DNA of 64,000 nt from Enoplolaimus lenunculus (GCA_030248215.1 JASANG010003686.1:33654-97653), one strand, 5' to 3'. Positions 35,601-47,932 are shown, counted from the first letter of the stretch. Notes: a model not told the origin generated them from the letters alone. Numbers and translations are program-made.

Positions 35601-38600
35601 CCATAATGAGCTATAACGGGGCGTTTTCCTGTCCGCCTATGAATATTACAGCGAACGGCTTCAAAAGCACATACACTTGGATGGGTCCGATTATAAGAAT
35701 CGCAAACTTTCATTTCCTTCACCATCCCCCCGTCAGCGTCTACCGACGGCGGAACACATTCAGGCGGCGGCCCACAACTCAACGGCCGAGCCACTTTAGT
35801 CGGGACCGGCCCTGAATTACAGACTCCGTTTCGAACAATGACTAAAGGCCCCCCATGCTCTTCAGAAGCCATCATTAAACGCGCTACGCAGTTTGCATAT
35901 TCGAAAAAACAAGCGTTCCCATGTGTTTTGCCACGGTTATCGCATACTGGATTATAATCGTCCGCGTTGCATTGCTGGCTGCAACCTGCTGTTTGCCGTC
36001 TTGGCCCTGCTCGTTGTTCAAAATTTTCGCTGGAGCCGCGCTCCTTCGGTTCGGAAATCTCACCGGATGTTCCACGTCTAGGTCCTAGATGCTCAGCGGA
36101 GTCCTCACTCCTAAACCCAGGTCTCCCTGAACTCGCGTGACCACGTGTCCGCGGTGTGCTTACAATTTGAGGCTGTCTCGGTCGGTAGGGAAGACTTGCT
36201 TTAATCAGGGCTTGAATTTCAGCATCACTCAATTCGAAGGGGCTGTCGTCGTCAATGTCTACTTCAGACGCTAGGGATACAGAACCAGAACCGGGGCCTG
36301 AGTTTGTGTGGGTGATGGTAATGGGCGAATCCTGCTGAAGGGCAGGCCTGATTTCTAGGGCGGCGAGTTCACAAGGCCCTAGGGCGCTGATGAGTAAAGG
36401 CCCGACGGCCGAAGCCGGATTTCTCTCAAAACCTGAATCTTTGACCGGAGTGGAAGATTCTAGCAGCAACTGAAGACGTTGGCAAGCAGCTTTTCGAAAT
36501 TCACACAATGATTTGTGGGTTCGACCATCTGAGTCACAGATTGCATTTAGCGCGTGGGTGGAATGAGGAAACGTGCGAGGGTCGGGGCAATTGAGAGGGA
36601 CATAAGCGCATGCTAGGGTGCTCAGGGAGCCCACGGTGTCGGCTGACTTCAAAGGAAGATTCGTGGGTGGGTTACTACCGGAGGCACATCGGCCCTTGTG
36701 TATCAACATTGGCATACTGCCTAGCCGTTCTTGAACAGATGATGATAAAGTTGTATTTTGAGTCATATGTAAACAAACTGCTATATTGAAATAACATGGA
36801 TTTCTATGTGTATGGTTGTACGAATCACAAAAGGGCACCCACGTCTCCGGACAGGTAACTTTATCGCATGACCAAATTAAATCGTCTGATTGAGGTCGTT
36901 CATTTTGATATTTATGATTTCCGGCAGAGATTGGAACCTTGAAATCAGTATCCGGTTGATAGAATTCGCCTGAGACCCGAACTTGCGGGTCAGTACCGCC
37001 TGGACCCAGAACCTCAAGGTCAGCCCTGCTTGCATCCGGAACCTCAGGGTCACCTTTCGGGTCGTAGGTTCTTGTTTCCGCAAGCACTTCGGACTCGATG
37101 TCCGGTTGACCACTTCCGCCTGATAATGAAACTCGGAAGTTAACATCCGGTTGATAGTGAACAACATCCGGTTGTGAATCAATCGAAGTTGAAGTAGCAA
37201 CAGCAGCTGCGCCAACAAAATCGTAACTTTCTTCTGAAATTGCTTTTTTAATATAATCATCTATGATGGCCCTAGTTTCTGTTGAAGGGGTCAAGATTCG
37301 ACATACACCGCGGTAAGCGATGCGCACTGGGTGTTGCGTCAAATTGACCATACTTTGCGCTAAGGAGCTGCATAGTTTAGAATTAAACTGGCAGACGTTT
37401 GTATGTGTTTGATTTTGTGTATCACATAGGGGGTCTGGTTGAGAAGTGCAAGCGCTAGCACATGTATCAATTGCTTGGTAATCAATTTCCGGTACACATG
37501 GGCCGAAATGAATTGCTGACAATTTTGAATTTCGCTTGTTTTCCGGTGCGCCCCCGGATATTAAATCAGTATCCGCTTGGCATTGTGCAATATTAAAACG
37601 ACACAAACTTGGATGGGTGGTACCACTGCTATCACAAACGGGATCCACCCCCGTGGGGCTTGTTTTGTTCGAAATAGAAGCAGTTGGTAAACAAGCAGTC
37701 ATTTCGCAGGATTTCGGCTTCCAAGCTGGTGTACTGCAATTCTGCATTGCTCTTAGTCTTGGAGGCAAGTTATCAGAATGATTGCTGCAGTGGATAAATC
37801 GTAAATACGAGCATAAGTTTAAATGTTCCGTACCAAACTCATCACAAACACCACCTCCTGCCGTAGTATTGAGGGGACACTGCGCTGATCCGCAGTCAAA
37901 CCGTGGAGGCCTTCCCTTGCACGCCCCTCTATGAGCTATTTGGGCAACACTGGACATGCCAGAATGTTTAGCACGGCAAATGGCCAAATTAAAATGACAC
38001 AAACTGCGATGTGTTCGTCCAAAACTGTCACAGATTGCTTCAATTTCACTCTCCATTTCTGTGGGCTCTTCACAAGCTGTCTTACACCCTGCCGTCACGT
38101 CAGGAAGACTGCAGTATCCCCTCCGTTCAATGTGTAATCCAGCAGATCCTCCTGGATGCGCAACTCCCCTAAGGGATCTTTCTAAACATTCGGCGTAGTA
38201 AAAGCTGCACAACGAATTGTGAGTCTTGCCTCGGCTGTCACAAATTGGCCCCGTAGATACGTATAAAACATTACAAGCTGCGAAATCACACATTATACTA
38301 GGGTCCGCGGCATTTTTTAGCGAGTTATAGTGAAATATTATCGGTTTAGAGCTACCCCCAGGTATGGAGTCGGTAATTTGTTGCTGTACCACAGCACAAG
38401 GCTCCAAACTTACAAGTCTGAGCTCAGTTTGCTGTGTGTTCCAGTAGTCACAAGCTAGCCGGTTAAACTCACACAACGAGGGATGGGTGGTACCCTGATT
38501 GTCGCATACCTCCCGCTCATCATTGCTAGAATCACACGTCATGCCACACTTGATAATAATTTTTTGTTGACTGGGTATCAGTTTTGAATCGCTGTCAGGA

Positions 38601-41331
38601 CGCGTCTGCCCGCCTTCGTTGGTGACTTCAATTCCCACCAGAGGGTCGGTTTCGTTTGTGCCTGGACACCGTCCCCGCGAGACAATTGCAATATCGATAC
38701 CTTTGATTGCTTTTGCATAGCACGCAGCTACACTAAATTGACAATCGTTCACATAACTAATGCCTCTGTCATCACAAACTGGCGAAATCCGCTTGGCGTT
38801 TGTAGCATCTTTCAAGCATTCTAGAACATCGCAGCCGCCTTCCCCAACAATTTCTTGAACCGAAACTTGCGCAAATGGGGGCGGCGTTGTTGCAGGGGGC
38901 CCTTGTTCACAAGATGCACCCACGAACGCAATTTCTAGCCGTGGGGTTCCTGTTTGCGGCGAAGTTCTGCCGGAAATTCTCTGAATGCTCGCTTCTAAAA
39001 CGCAACGGTTATATTCGAACGTGCAAATGTTTGCATGAGTCCTCCCAGCAGTGTCGCAAACGGGCCCATCGCGAGTTTTGCCTCCGCGACCAGGGTTATT
39101 TCCTGTGTTGCACCGGTAGGTACAAGCATGAGACGTGGCCACCACTCCCGTAGCTGCGGAAGGGCCTCCAGACCCGTTGGGCAGGAGCTGAACAATTTCA
39201 TCGCGGTTCGGACCAGTAGGTCCCCCGGCTAAGCTAGCGTTACAAGCTCCTCTACGAGCTATCACAGGGACCCTTGTGTCACTTCGAAGCTTCGCCAAAC
39301 ATACCACTTGATCAAATTCACATTCGTTTGCAAAAGTTCGCTCTTGGTCATCACAAACTGGGCTGTAAAGCTGTGGTTTGCAGCCTAAGATGCAATCTTG
39401 TTCTCGTTTGGGGTTTTCGAGATTAGGTCGAAAACTGTTCAAAGCTGCCAAAATTTTATCGCTATCGTCTTTCGAGGTGCTGCTCCGAGTTTCAATACTC
39501 GACTGTGGTTGGATGTCTGCTGTCTGGCCGCTAGTAGATTGAGATAGAGTGGCAGGTTGTAATTGGCTGATTTCATTAGAAGTTTCTCCAGTCGCGTAGA
39601 GTGGTTGGCTACCGTCGCCGGCAGCTACGGAATGGGCTAAAGACGTGGATTCAGATTGTCTGGTTTTGGTAGAAGCTTCACCACTCGCGGTTTGTGATGT
39701 GCTACTTTCGTCGATGGCCGCTGTGGCAACTTTGGGCACAGTACGAAACGTTGATTTTCGTTGACGACTCACTAGTTGGTCTTTGTTGCTGTTGTTTTTG
39801 TTGCTGATTGTATCTTTGGTTTCTGCAACTTGACTTTTCCGGGTTGTTCCGCGTGTTGTTTTTTGCGTATTCGTCAAATTGTCGTTTTCTTCGCTTGATT
39901 TTGATCCTGCCGCGTTCGAGCCTGCCTTCAATCTTCTCCGCTTTGTCGTCCTTGGAGGTCGTGTGGTTCTTGTAGCCGCACCACAGGGTCCATAATACGC
40001 CAGGGGTATAGGATCACGTTCCAGTTGCCCTCGAATACAATTATGATAGTCGAACATGCATCGATTAGCGTGCGTATCGCCGTTGGAGTCACAAATTGGA
40101 GCAAAAATTTTTGGACACCCAAATTGACATTCTCGCAACTTAGCACCACCCTTACCTTGCGGTCGTCTCTTCCGATCTGAGCTTCTGTTTCGGCTCCGGA
40201 ACCTGCCAGAACGTTTACGGCTCCCCCATTTCGCGGCTGCTATATCTTGGTTACTCAGCCCAGGGCATGGCTTTAGCTTGCGTAGCCTTTCTCCAGCTAC
40301 GCGCCTACGGCAATTTTCTCGATCAAATACACACCGATTAGGGTAATGTTTCTTTTTCGAATCACAAACCGGGTCCAAAATATCAGGACATACTTGGGGA
40401 CAGTTTAAATTTGATAGCAGGGGATTATTTTTAGCAGTTTTAAAATCAAATTTTGCCTTTTGTGTCGACGCCTTCGAGGCTCCGTTCAATGGTTTTGGTT
40501 TGTGTGAAATTTTGACATTTTTACTAGATTTAAAATCACTCGACAAGTCTAACTCGGCAGAAGTAGGAATGTCACTAGTAGTGTTTTGTTCATTCACTAT
40601 ACCAGCAGCTAAATCAATAAAGCTAAGCTTAGCGCCACTGTTCGTAATAGGATTACAAGGACCTGGGTGGGCTGTTGTCACCGGGGAGCTACCTCGACGT
40701 ACCTTTACACAATTTTCATAATCCAATAAGCATCTACTAACGTATGTCCTTTGATCTGAGCCGCAAATAGGCGCATACTCATCTTCTGAGCACGTATTAA
40801 CACACCCTTTAATTTCTGATCTCGTTAGGGGCCTTACACGTTGAATAAGTCCAACCGTTGCAGGGTGGGGGGTTACCCTCTCTGGCAAAGTGTCGTCCCT
40901 GACCTCAGATGAAACTTTGCGCCCAGTGATACAAGTAGAATTAGAAGCTATTCGAATTTTTCGGCGACGTCGGCAATTTTCTGCTTGTAAATGACATTCA
41001 GTCATATAAGTGACTCCGTTGGACCCACAAACAGGTAACTGAGCATCGCTGCTACATAATGTCTGCAAATTTTCCACTGGCGCCGAGCAGTCTAGCACAA
41101 AATCTGGCCGAATGGACGCTGGACACACTACGAGTTGAAGGACCCCGCGGCCTGCGGCCATTTCCAGACAATTTGCATAATTGTAGGCGCATGAGTTTTC
41201 GTGGATTCCACCGTAAGAATCGCATACAGGATCGCGTGTTGCGTTACTGCATTGGTCTAAGTTGCACCGTGGAGCAGCAGCAACTTTCATGTGGGGCCGG
41301 TATTCAATTGGTTGCTGTTGGTTTTGTTGCA

Positions 41332-41362
<31 letters not shown>

Positions 41363-41509
41363 TTGTTGTTGTTGTTGTTGTTGTTGTTCTTGCAGTTGTT
41401 GTTGCTGTTGTTGTTGCTTTTTTTCGCCCTCTTCTGGTTGCTGATGTTGTTCTTTACGTTCTTGCTGTGGTTGTTGTTGTTGATGTTCTTGTTCTTGTTG
41501 TTGTTGTTC

Positions 41510-41559
<50 letters not shown>

Positions 41560-43299
41560 CTTGTTCTTGTTGTTGTTCTTGTTGTTGTGGCTTTTGTTGG
41601 TGGAGGTGGTGGAGGTGTTGTTGTCGTCGGTGCAATCGATATTCAGTAACGCGTCGTAGTTGTGACAACGGCTGCGAATCTTGGGCAAAGGACGGCTGCA
41701 ATTTGGCGGTGCACTTTGAAGTTGAAATAATCTTGAGCGAAGGCAGCCCAATACGTGTCGCTTTGCATTGTTCGTAGCGAAACATACAATCGTTTGCATG
41801 AGTATTACCTGCAAAAAGTTATAATCCACACTGGCCAGTCATAGAAACCCATCCAGGTCGCGGCTGATCAACATAGCAACCAATCTTTTATATTAAGATT
41901 TAGCACAAAAATTGCGTTTAGCTTGTCGCTGATTTACTAAAGATATACGTTATAGGAAATAGCTATATATTCGAAACCTAGTTAATACAGTGGAACAATA
42001 TTAGAGGATTGGAATTAAGTTAGAGGATTAAGAATTTCAAACCTATGTTCCGTCACGTCACTTATTTGAGCCAAGCCATTCAAGAGCGAGTGTAGCCGTT
42101 TTGCGGAGTTTTTTAGGTTGAGTAGCTGTTTGAGCCAAAGTTAACGATTAAATTTGCAATAAATACATAACTATTCAGTTAGAAAAAGTGTTCGAAATGA
42201 TAGGCAACCTTTTATAGAATAAAATACCATATCTAGCATTGTATTTTATTCCCTAAATTTTGAAAAGGTTTAAGTTTTAATACATGACATACCTAAATTA
42301 TCACAAACTGGCGAATCGTTCTTAGGACAACGCTTTGAGCAACAAGGACCGTTATGAAGTAGTTTCAGGTCTGAAACCAAACAATGCTTTATACTTTAGA
42401 CACCGATTAGCACTTACTCTTATACACATTAGTTCACAGTGTATGGTGTGCCCGAAATAATACACAATGCGATGTGTTTAACAATTATCATGCATGTAAC
42501 TCATACAGGAATAGATTTTTTTGTTTTATTGACCACAATAAATACCGCAAATTGAGCGTTTGGATGACATTCTACCTTTACAAATTTTTGCAATAGGTTT
42601 GACCTATCATGATGACTGGTATAATCCCAACGGCACACAAGACTTGTGTTTCAATTAAATTAATATTAACATTTCGCAGTTACAAAACGTTAACGTTTGA
42701 GTGTCTGTGTAAAATGAAAACAAAACGAAAGTTCGCGATTCGTATGGACTTTATATATGAAGAGCTCTTTGAGTTTAATGTCCAATCAGATGATGACCCT
42801 CCTCAAACCAAAATCTTAAGCTACGTTCGTTATGAAACGCGGTGACAGATAAGCGGACTTCTTCTTACAAAATCTTCTCTGATTGGCTGAATTTTTAGCT
42901 GGGAATATTAAATGATCTCATTAAAAACATCCCGCCTCTTCCAAAAATCGTGGTATCGCCAGTGTTCGTTATACAGGGTTTAAACGGATAGTAAAAATAA
43001 CGGAAACGAATATCAGGTTACGCCTTGACACGATAATTACCTGATCTACGATAAGCGGCACACTGCAACTGGCAAACATTAATAAACGTTCGTTCAAATG
43101 ACCCGTGAGTGTTTGAACCGTCAACACCAGTTGTACTGCCACAAACTGGCTTGAACGGTTCATTCTCACAGGAACAAGGAAAACCCGATCCACCTCGTTC
43201 CCTGGTTGAATTTAACGTCGGGATTCCAGACGCTTCAGTCCCACAAATCCCTTTGAAATTAACGTATAGCAGCGATGCTAAAATTAAATTATCAAATGG
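29430..43299 (-). CDS. Giant multi-Kazal (follistatin-like) protein, 5' end missing
   Basis: A secreted or surface protein, by analogy with Kazal inhibitors, agrin and follistatins. Ten minus-strand exons (43299-43041, 42370-42293, 41808-35510, 35112-34815, 34259-33484, 32672-32291, 32016-31737, 30949-30738, 30482-30309, 29632-29430) agree in phase and sum to 8,961 nt: 2,986 residues and a stop. I count about 33 domains of the form C-x-C-PVCDS-x-G-x-TH-x-N-x-C-x-F-x-x-A-x-C, plus the last Cys of one more. Most are follistatin-like; the one at 43041-43200 (INVCQLQCAA) is the most classical. Linkers include polyglutamine and Ser/Thr-rich mucin-like stretches. Exons upstream, with the signal peptide, are not found. 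Whether any domain still inhibits a serine protease cannot be told. Confidence 0.9.
30023..30206 (+). mobile_element. TTAGGC-bearing MITE inside a Kazal intron
   Basis: The ends CCAATGTACAGAACTGGGCC and GATCTTTACATTGG are inverted. The interior has AAGCCTTAATCTAAGCCTAA and CAAAAAATTAGTTTAAAGC. Confidence 0.6.
30309..30482 (-). CDS. Kazal exon
   Basis: Acceptor tttttaag, donor gtaggt; phase 1 to 1. One domain: ECCPKKSCP, PVCDNFGQTHSSRCSFDNY, ending AIDYEG. Confidence 0.85.
30738..30949 (-). CDS. Kazal exon
   Basis: Acceptor tttgttccag, donor gtaggt; phase 2 to 1. It carries the end of one domain (TAQCESEHRGEG) and most of the next (PVCGSDGKTYPNRCQLAYED). Confidence 0.85.
31490..31690. repeat. 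Dispersed repeat fragment in a Kazal intron
   Basis: Resembles 5635-5800, 34650-34790 and 49690-49830, in differing orientation. Probably an old non-autonomous element. Boundaries are approximate. Confidence 0.35.
31737..32016 (-). CDS. Kazal exon lacking an AG splice acceptor
   Basis: The coding sequence ECCPKDCPRNYEPVCD, then HERPCCGHGACTDEDAKPVC, is intact and its phases (1 to 2) fit both neighbours. The donor is gtaaga. The bases before the required exon start are ttttat, not ..ag, and no other AG lies between an upstream in-frame stop and the exon. Skipping the exon would shift the frame. Confidence 0.75.
32291..32672 (-). CDS. Kazal exon
   Basis: Acceptor aaatttcag, donor gtatat; phase 0 to 1. 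End of one domain and two more: CCTRNCPSTWNPVCDDKGG, and WNPVCGTDGRTYPNRCRI. Confidence 0.85.
33042..33207. mobile_element. CpG-rich foldback MITE, copy 3
   Basis: Ends GCCGCTATGC and GTATAGCGTC, with interior CGTCCGTCACCGTGCGTCAC. Lies in a Kazal intron. Confidence 0.7.
33484..34259 (-). CDS. Kazal exon, four domains
   Basis: Acceptor aacgtttcag, donor gtaagt; phase 1 to 0. It completes one domain and adds three whole ones and most of a fourth. Key motifs are AICTTIGQTLSSECEF (degenerate), LEPVCDSRGYWHSNRCSF, KICGTDGRSYASMCEI and TPVCDSRGITHPNKC. Confidence 0.85.
34815..35112 (-). CDS. Kazal exon
   Basis: Acceptor tttgcttcag, donor gtaagt; phase 0 to 1. It continues the domain left open by the giant exon (GKTHRNICEFSRVRC) and holds an atypical domain with a Gly/Glu-rich insert before FVCDSQLKTHENRCEF. 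Confidence 0.85.
35510..41808 (-). CDS. Giant 6.3-kb Kazal exon with about 18 domains
   Basis: Acceptor ctttttgcag, donor gtaagg; phase 1 to 0. It starts in the middle of a domain (NTHANDCMFRYEQC), has a Gln-rich linker (about 41330-41610), then some 18 domains without a single intron and a final open one (ARAVCDNK). A Ser/Thr-rich linker lies at about 39470-39900 and a QPD-x-x-F-x-V repeat linker at about 36890-37200. Flanking exons carry the same domains split by introns, so this block has lost introns or grew by duplication within one exon. Confidence 0.92.
41330..41610. repeat. Polyglutamine-rich tract in the Kazal gene
   Basis: CAA/CAG repeats on the minus strand with Glu, His and Lys interruptions. 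Reverse-frame poly-Val/Leu/Cys frames here are spurious. Confidence 0.9.
42293..42370 (-). CDS. Kazal exon, 78 bp
   Basis: Acceptor tttggtttcag, donor gtatgt; phase 1 to 1. It reads KLLHNGPCCSKRCP and PVCDN and continues into the giant exon. Confidence 0.85.
43041..43299 (-). CDS. Most upstream Kazal exon found
   Basis: Donor gtaatt; probable acceptor tgcaacacag just above 43299, phase 0 to 1. It begins with the tail of an earlier domain (LLYVNFKGIC), so at least one more exon lies further up. It then carries PCSCENEPFKPVCG and INVCQLQCAA. The upper edge is the less certain one. Confidence 0.65.
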
Positions 43300-43399
43300 C
43301 TGTGTTGCAGATTATATATGTATGTATGTATATATGTGTGTAAGATATAGAGTTAAAAGCACAAAACACAATAGGACAACAAGTTAAGGTTATCTGAAT

Positions 43400-43860
43400 A
43401 TACGAAAGCTAAAGGAACTATTTTGTGCGTTCAGTTTTGGTTTCAGGTTACGGATGAAAACGGACTCCAGCATTTGGAGTGCAAAATTGGCTCGTGATTT
43501 TAATTTGTCACGAATCGAGGATGATTATATTGAAAAATCATTGAAATTACAAGGATGATTGTGATGTTTACAGTGGTCAGAAATTGCTGATTTCAATTTA
43601 GAGCTTGAAACCGTTTCAGTTAGGGTCCTATCTGATACACATCTATGTTCGCACACTTGATTATATAATTGGCGATTGGTTGAGGCAATGTAGTCCAGTT
43701 TACAACTGGAACACTCAAAGTGATAAATAACGCGTGAGCGAAGAAGTGCTGGGATAGAGTCTTTAGTTTGAAACATTGATATCACGTTATTGTGACTTAA
43801 GCCTAATTTTAACTGTAATTCGTTAGTTTGTTTATAAAGCGTTCATGGATGCCGGCAAAT
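43400..43860 (-). mobile_element. Retrotransposon remnant with GIY-YIG-like C-terminus (Penelope-like or LINE)
   Basis: The minus strand reads SIPALLRSRVIYHFECSSC, YIASTNRQLYNQVCEH, KSAISDH and later SIRDKLKSRANFALQMLES. This is the layout of the C-terminal endonuclease-like module found after reverse transcriptase in Penelope-like and some related elements. The GIY core is altered (LDYIAST). There is one in-frame stop after FNDFSI near 43524. Upstream RT sequence was not seen. Confidence 0.6.
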
Positions 43861-44199
43861 ATGTGCAAAACAGCGCAACCACACCATCCTAGATTTCCTG
43901 AGCAATTTTTGTATAAGCAGGTATATAATGTAAAAAAATGTGAAATTTGTAGCTGCAGCAGTTTTAAAATATTCTAAACTGGTCACACACAGAGGCGTAT
44001 CCAGGAATCTGACAGGGTAGGGCAGACTGTCGAAAGTTATGAAGAACAAGCGTTACGGTTGCTATGTGTGTGCCCATTTTCTGAGCGGAAAAAATTGTAA
44101 GGCTGAGAGAAATTTTACCATTTTATCCACGCTTGCACTTAATCCAAATTTCTAACTGCCTACATATTTTAACGACATTTTGCAAAACAAGTGGACTAA

Positions 44200-44520
44200 T
44201 ATGGCGTCATTTTTGGTTTCTAAATATTACTGTTTCAAAAATTTTATAAAAAAAATGGCGGATGCTTCGAAATTTTTAAGGTTTTGAATGAATTTCACGA
44301 TTTTTTATTTAATTTCGAACTATTGCAGCACATTTATAACAAAAAATTGCAAAATATTTACACGATTTATAACTAATTTTGAACGTAAAAATAACAGAAT
44401 TTCAGTTCGCTTCAGTGAGTCAAATTTGACTCTGACGGAGACGAATTTGAGTTAGTTTGTGTAGTCAGGACAAGCCATTTCGGAGAGAGTAAATTTGACT
44501 CATCATTTTTTGCAGTGCAG
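44200..44520. repeat. Dispersed repeat joined to half of a palindromic MITE
   Basis: 44200-44405 is a diverged copy of 15530-15740. 44408-44520 matches one arm and loop of the palindrome at 18974-19162 (GTTTGTGTAGTC, TTTCGGAGAGAGT, CATTTTTTGCAGTG). Confidence 0.5.
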
Positions 44521-45783
44521 AGACCACGAACTCTTCCAGAAAACTGACGAAGCATTAAAGCACTTCAAGACCAACTAAAATATTATTAACAGATATAAAA
44601 AGAAACGTACCAAGGAGAACTATTTGTAGAATTATCATACTTGGTTTTGGCTATAATGAAAATGATTTAGAGTTTTAAGTTCCGACGTCAAAGTTGATAA
44701 TTACATAGCTACACTTCTCAAATTCAATATCGAAGTAAATATAATACTAAAGTCCTGAAAAGTTTAATATCCAAACTGGTTTGTTTTGGTGGATATGCTT
44801 TGTTTCAAGGATATCTATTTGTCACAGGTAGCAACTAAAACTGTAGTAAACCCTGCGCAGGGATAAATAATTTGGCTGTAATAGCGGTAATTAAAGAAGG
44901 GTTAAAAGTGTACCTAATACTGAATAGTTAATAGTTCACTGAAAAACAATACTTGTTACAATTAAAAGATGTAGAAAATATGTGCTTTATATTGCGAAAC
45001 CAACGTTTCACAGCCAAAAATATGTTTTACACTAAACTTTGCGCATAATTTTGTAAATATTAACTTAAAAAAACAGACAATTCCTTTAGTATTTGAACGC
45101 AAAAACGTATAGAAAATACGCAATTTCTTCCTAGTTTCTTTGTTACAGTGATGTTATATTACATTCTAAAGATTACGGTAATACCTAAAGATTAGATGCA
45201 GCAAAATTCAAAAGTACTAACGGCTAACGCTAACTAGAAAGCTTAGCAATACTGTAATTTTTAGCGTAACAAAGCAATACAGTGCGTTATGCAAAAGGGT
45301 ATACTAGGGATACATACCCACAACCACTAAATTAATAGTTTCATAAATTGACAGTAGGCGCTTTTACAGAGACTAGAATTGCTGGCAGATGTAGAATATT
45401 TCATTCTTGGAAGCTTACTTAAAAACTGTGTTAATTTGAGAAGCCAAAATTTAACTGAAACGGTTAAAAATGGATACGCCGGTATTCAGACTTAAGAAAT
45501 TGGGTGCTCGAGCGCCTGGAAGCTTCTGGCATTTGTCACTGAATATATATATACGACCTTCTTGACCATAAATTTCTTTGTTCCTCTCTTGTTATGAACT
45601 TATATTCCCTCCTCTGAAGATAAAACCTTGGCTACGACGCTTTTGGTTGACTATAAACGGCATTTTGCAAAGAAAATAATGAACGTTTTTGAGAAAAACA
45701 GAAAAACTGTAGTATTAACAAACATTATTTTCATAAGGATTAAATATTTGCACTGAGTAACCTTGAGTGTGTTTTGTGTAAGG

Positions 45784-45935
45784 GTGATGTTATACTTATC
45801 GTTCGGCACCCGCTTGACGGTAACGGACGACGCCCGATGATGGCGGACGGTGACGAAGGAAGCCGAACAATGACAGATGGCGTCGAACAGCGACGGACGG
45901 TAACGGGCGGTGGCGGACGTCATCATAACAACACC
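45784..45935. mobile_element. CpG-rich foldback MITE, copy 4
   Basis: Ends GGTGATGTTATAC and CATAACAACACC are inverted. The interior is ACGGACGGTAACGGGCGG-like. Confidence 0.6.
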
Positions 45936-47383
45936 GCCACCCTTATAGGAGGACTAATGCTAAAATTGCACTTTTATGCAGTTAGATGCAGTTCTTCAGC
46001 TAGTGTCACACATCTGCGTGCACAGAGTGCAAAAAAGCAATTATTTTTGGTTTAAAACATAAGAAATCGTTGCGAACACAAATGACCTTATTAGATATAA
46101 TTGCCTCGCACACGGTTAAGCCTGTCGTTTGCAATAAATACAAAATTGTAGACACGGTTCGAAATGTGTTAGAAACAATTTTGCAATTAAGGGCTCATAT
46201 TCTCAAAAACGTGTAGCATCTATTAACAGTTTAGCGATAGGTTTCCAAACGGACGACCTCCTGCAAGGAAAACGTTCCGCAACTGACCTATACATTGGCC
46301 AGTAGGACCAATCAAATGAAATAAAATGTGCTTAATTTCAAATTTTGCCATTCGCTGGTTTAAAAGTTATATGACCTATCACCAACTATTGATAAATACT
46401 GCAAACATTTTGCAAAGCTAAGAGCGCAGCACAATTTTATTTCGGAAGAGTATAACCTCATTTAGAAGTTTTATTGCGAATGAGCATATCGAGCAAGAAC
46501 ACTGTTTTGACTCTTATACGATTCAACAGGTTATTCCGAAATTTATAAAATGTCTTTTTTGTCTCCAACAATTTGATTCACCAATATATGATCCGTCTTA
46601 CCCCGCCACCGGTCCTTGTATTTGCCCGTATTTGCAAACTCAATCACGCATGTAAGAGTATTCAGAGCATATGTTGTATGAAAATTTTAAGGCGAACGGC
46701 AGTTGGGCATCACGTAAGCTTTAATTAAGAACATATTTTTTGAACTTTTAATTCAGTCCACTCAGACTCCGCGTTACTTTAAAATTGTGCTAAACTTTAG
46801 GCTAAACGCTCATTGAGATCATATCAAAAAATGCACACATTTAAACTTATCGCACAATAATCAAACAACCTGAGCAAACACTGAATGACAACTTCAAGCT
46901 TAACGAGCCGACACAACCCTAATTCGGCCGAAATGTACCGGCCTTTCCTGAACGGTCCATCGACAATTTTTAAGGCCTGTTGCCAATATCAGTCTATCGC
47001 TGCGTTTGTTGAATAGTTTAAACTAAAAATTTATAATTGGAAACATTTCGTTTAGAATATTCCAAAAAAACTATTTAAAATGTTTTTAAAATATTACAAA
47101 TTTGCAACTTCTAAACGCATTCGCATAATTGTTGACACGTTTTCAAGTGGACAATTTCTGACCACTGAATGTTCTATGCATGCGTGGTTTACTATAATTT
47201 TCACCGCCGTATGGAATTCACACCGCCAATAGACGGCGTCATATACTAATTAAAAAACAGCAACACCCTTAATAAAGGTTGAACAGGTATACATTTCACT
47301 TAATGTCAGTCTCAAAAGCGCCCAACATATCAATGAAGATATCCCGCAGTTATGGTTCGACGAATCCGACATTTTCCACTCTT

Positions 47384-47418
47384 AGGTTCCGGTATTTTGT
47401 AATTCCGGTAGCACCCTG
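47384..47418. mobile_element. Solo end of a hAT-like MITE
   Basis: TTCCGGTATTTTG to CCGGTAGCACCCTG matches the right end of the element at 55938-56323. No left end was found nearby. Confidence 0.45.
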
Positions 47419-47932
47419 CCCGTACTAGAAATGTTTTGCTCAGAATATACATTATGAGCGTCTATGAACAAACTGCATGGAAAATATTTAATGCAATAGG
47501 ATTGATGAGAGATACCTCTGGATCCGCGCATTACTTTAGATTAAAGTACATATACTTATATCACGAAGCCCAAGTAGTATTTCAGCGTAATTCCGAATTG
47601 GGATAGTCCAACGCGGAATTATTTCTGATAACGTTGCGCGTTTTCGGTTTGGTTACTCAAGGGCGTCCCCACGGTGGTATTGGGGGCCGTGCGCTCAGCC
47701 CTCAAATTCTGCTGGTGCTCCCACAAATTGATTCAGTCCAAAAGTAAACAAGCTTGAATTGCAATTGTACGGGTTCCCTAAAATTAGTCGGTGCCCCCCC
47801 AAATATAATCTGCCCTGTGCTTACTTAATAGTCGATATCCAGCTTTGTTCCACATGTGACTTGTCCAAGACATGGGATTGTTGCGATTACTTAGCCAATC
47901 AGAAAAGAGCATTTGCATCAGTTAATCGTATT

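Noticed and set aside
41059-41659. Plus-strand frames of poly-Val/Leu/Cys
   Set aside because: Antisense shadows of the Kazal gene's glutamine tract.
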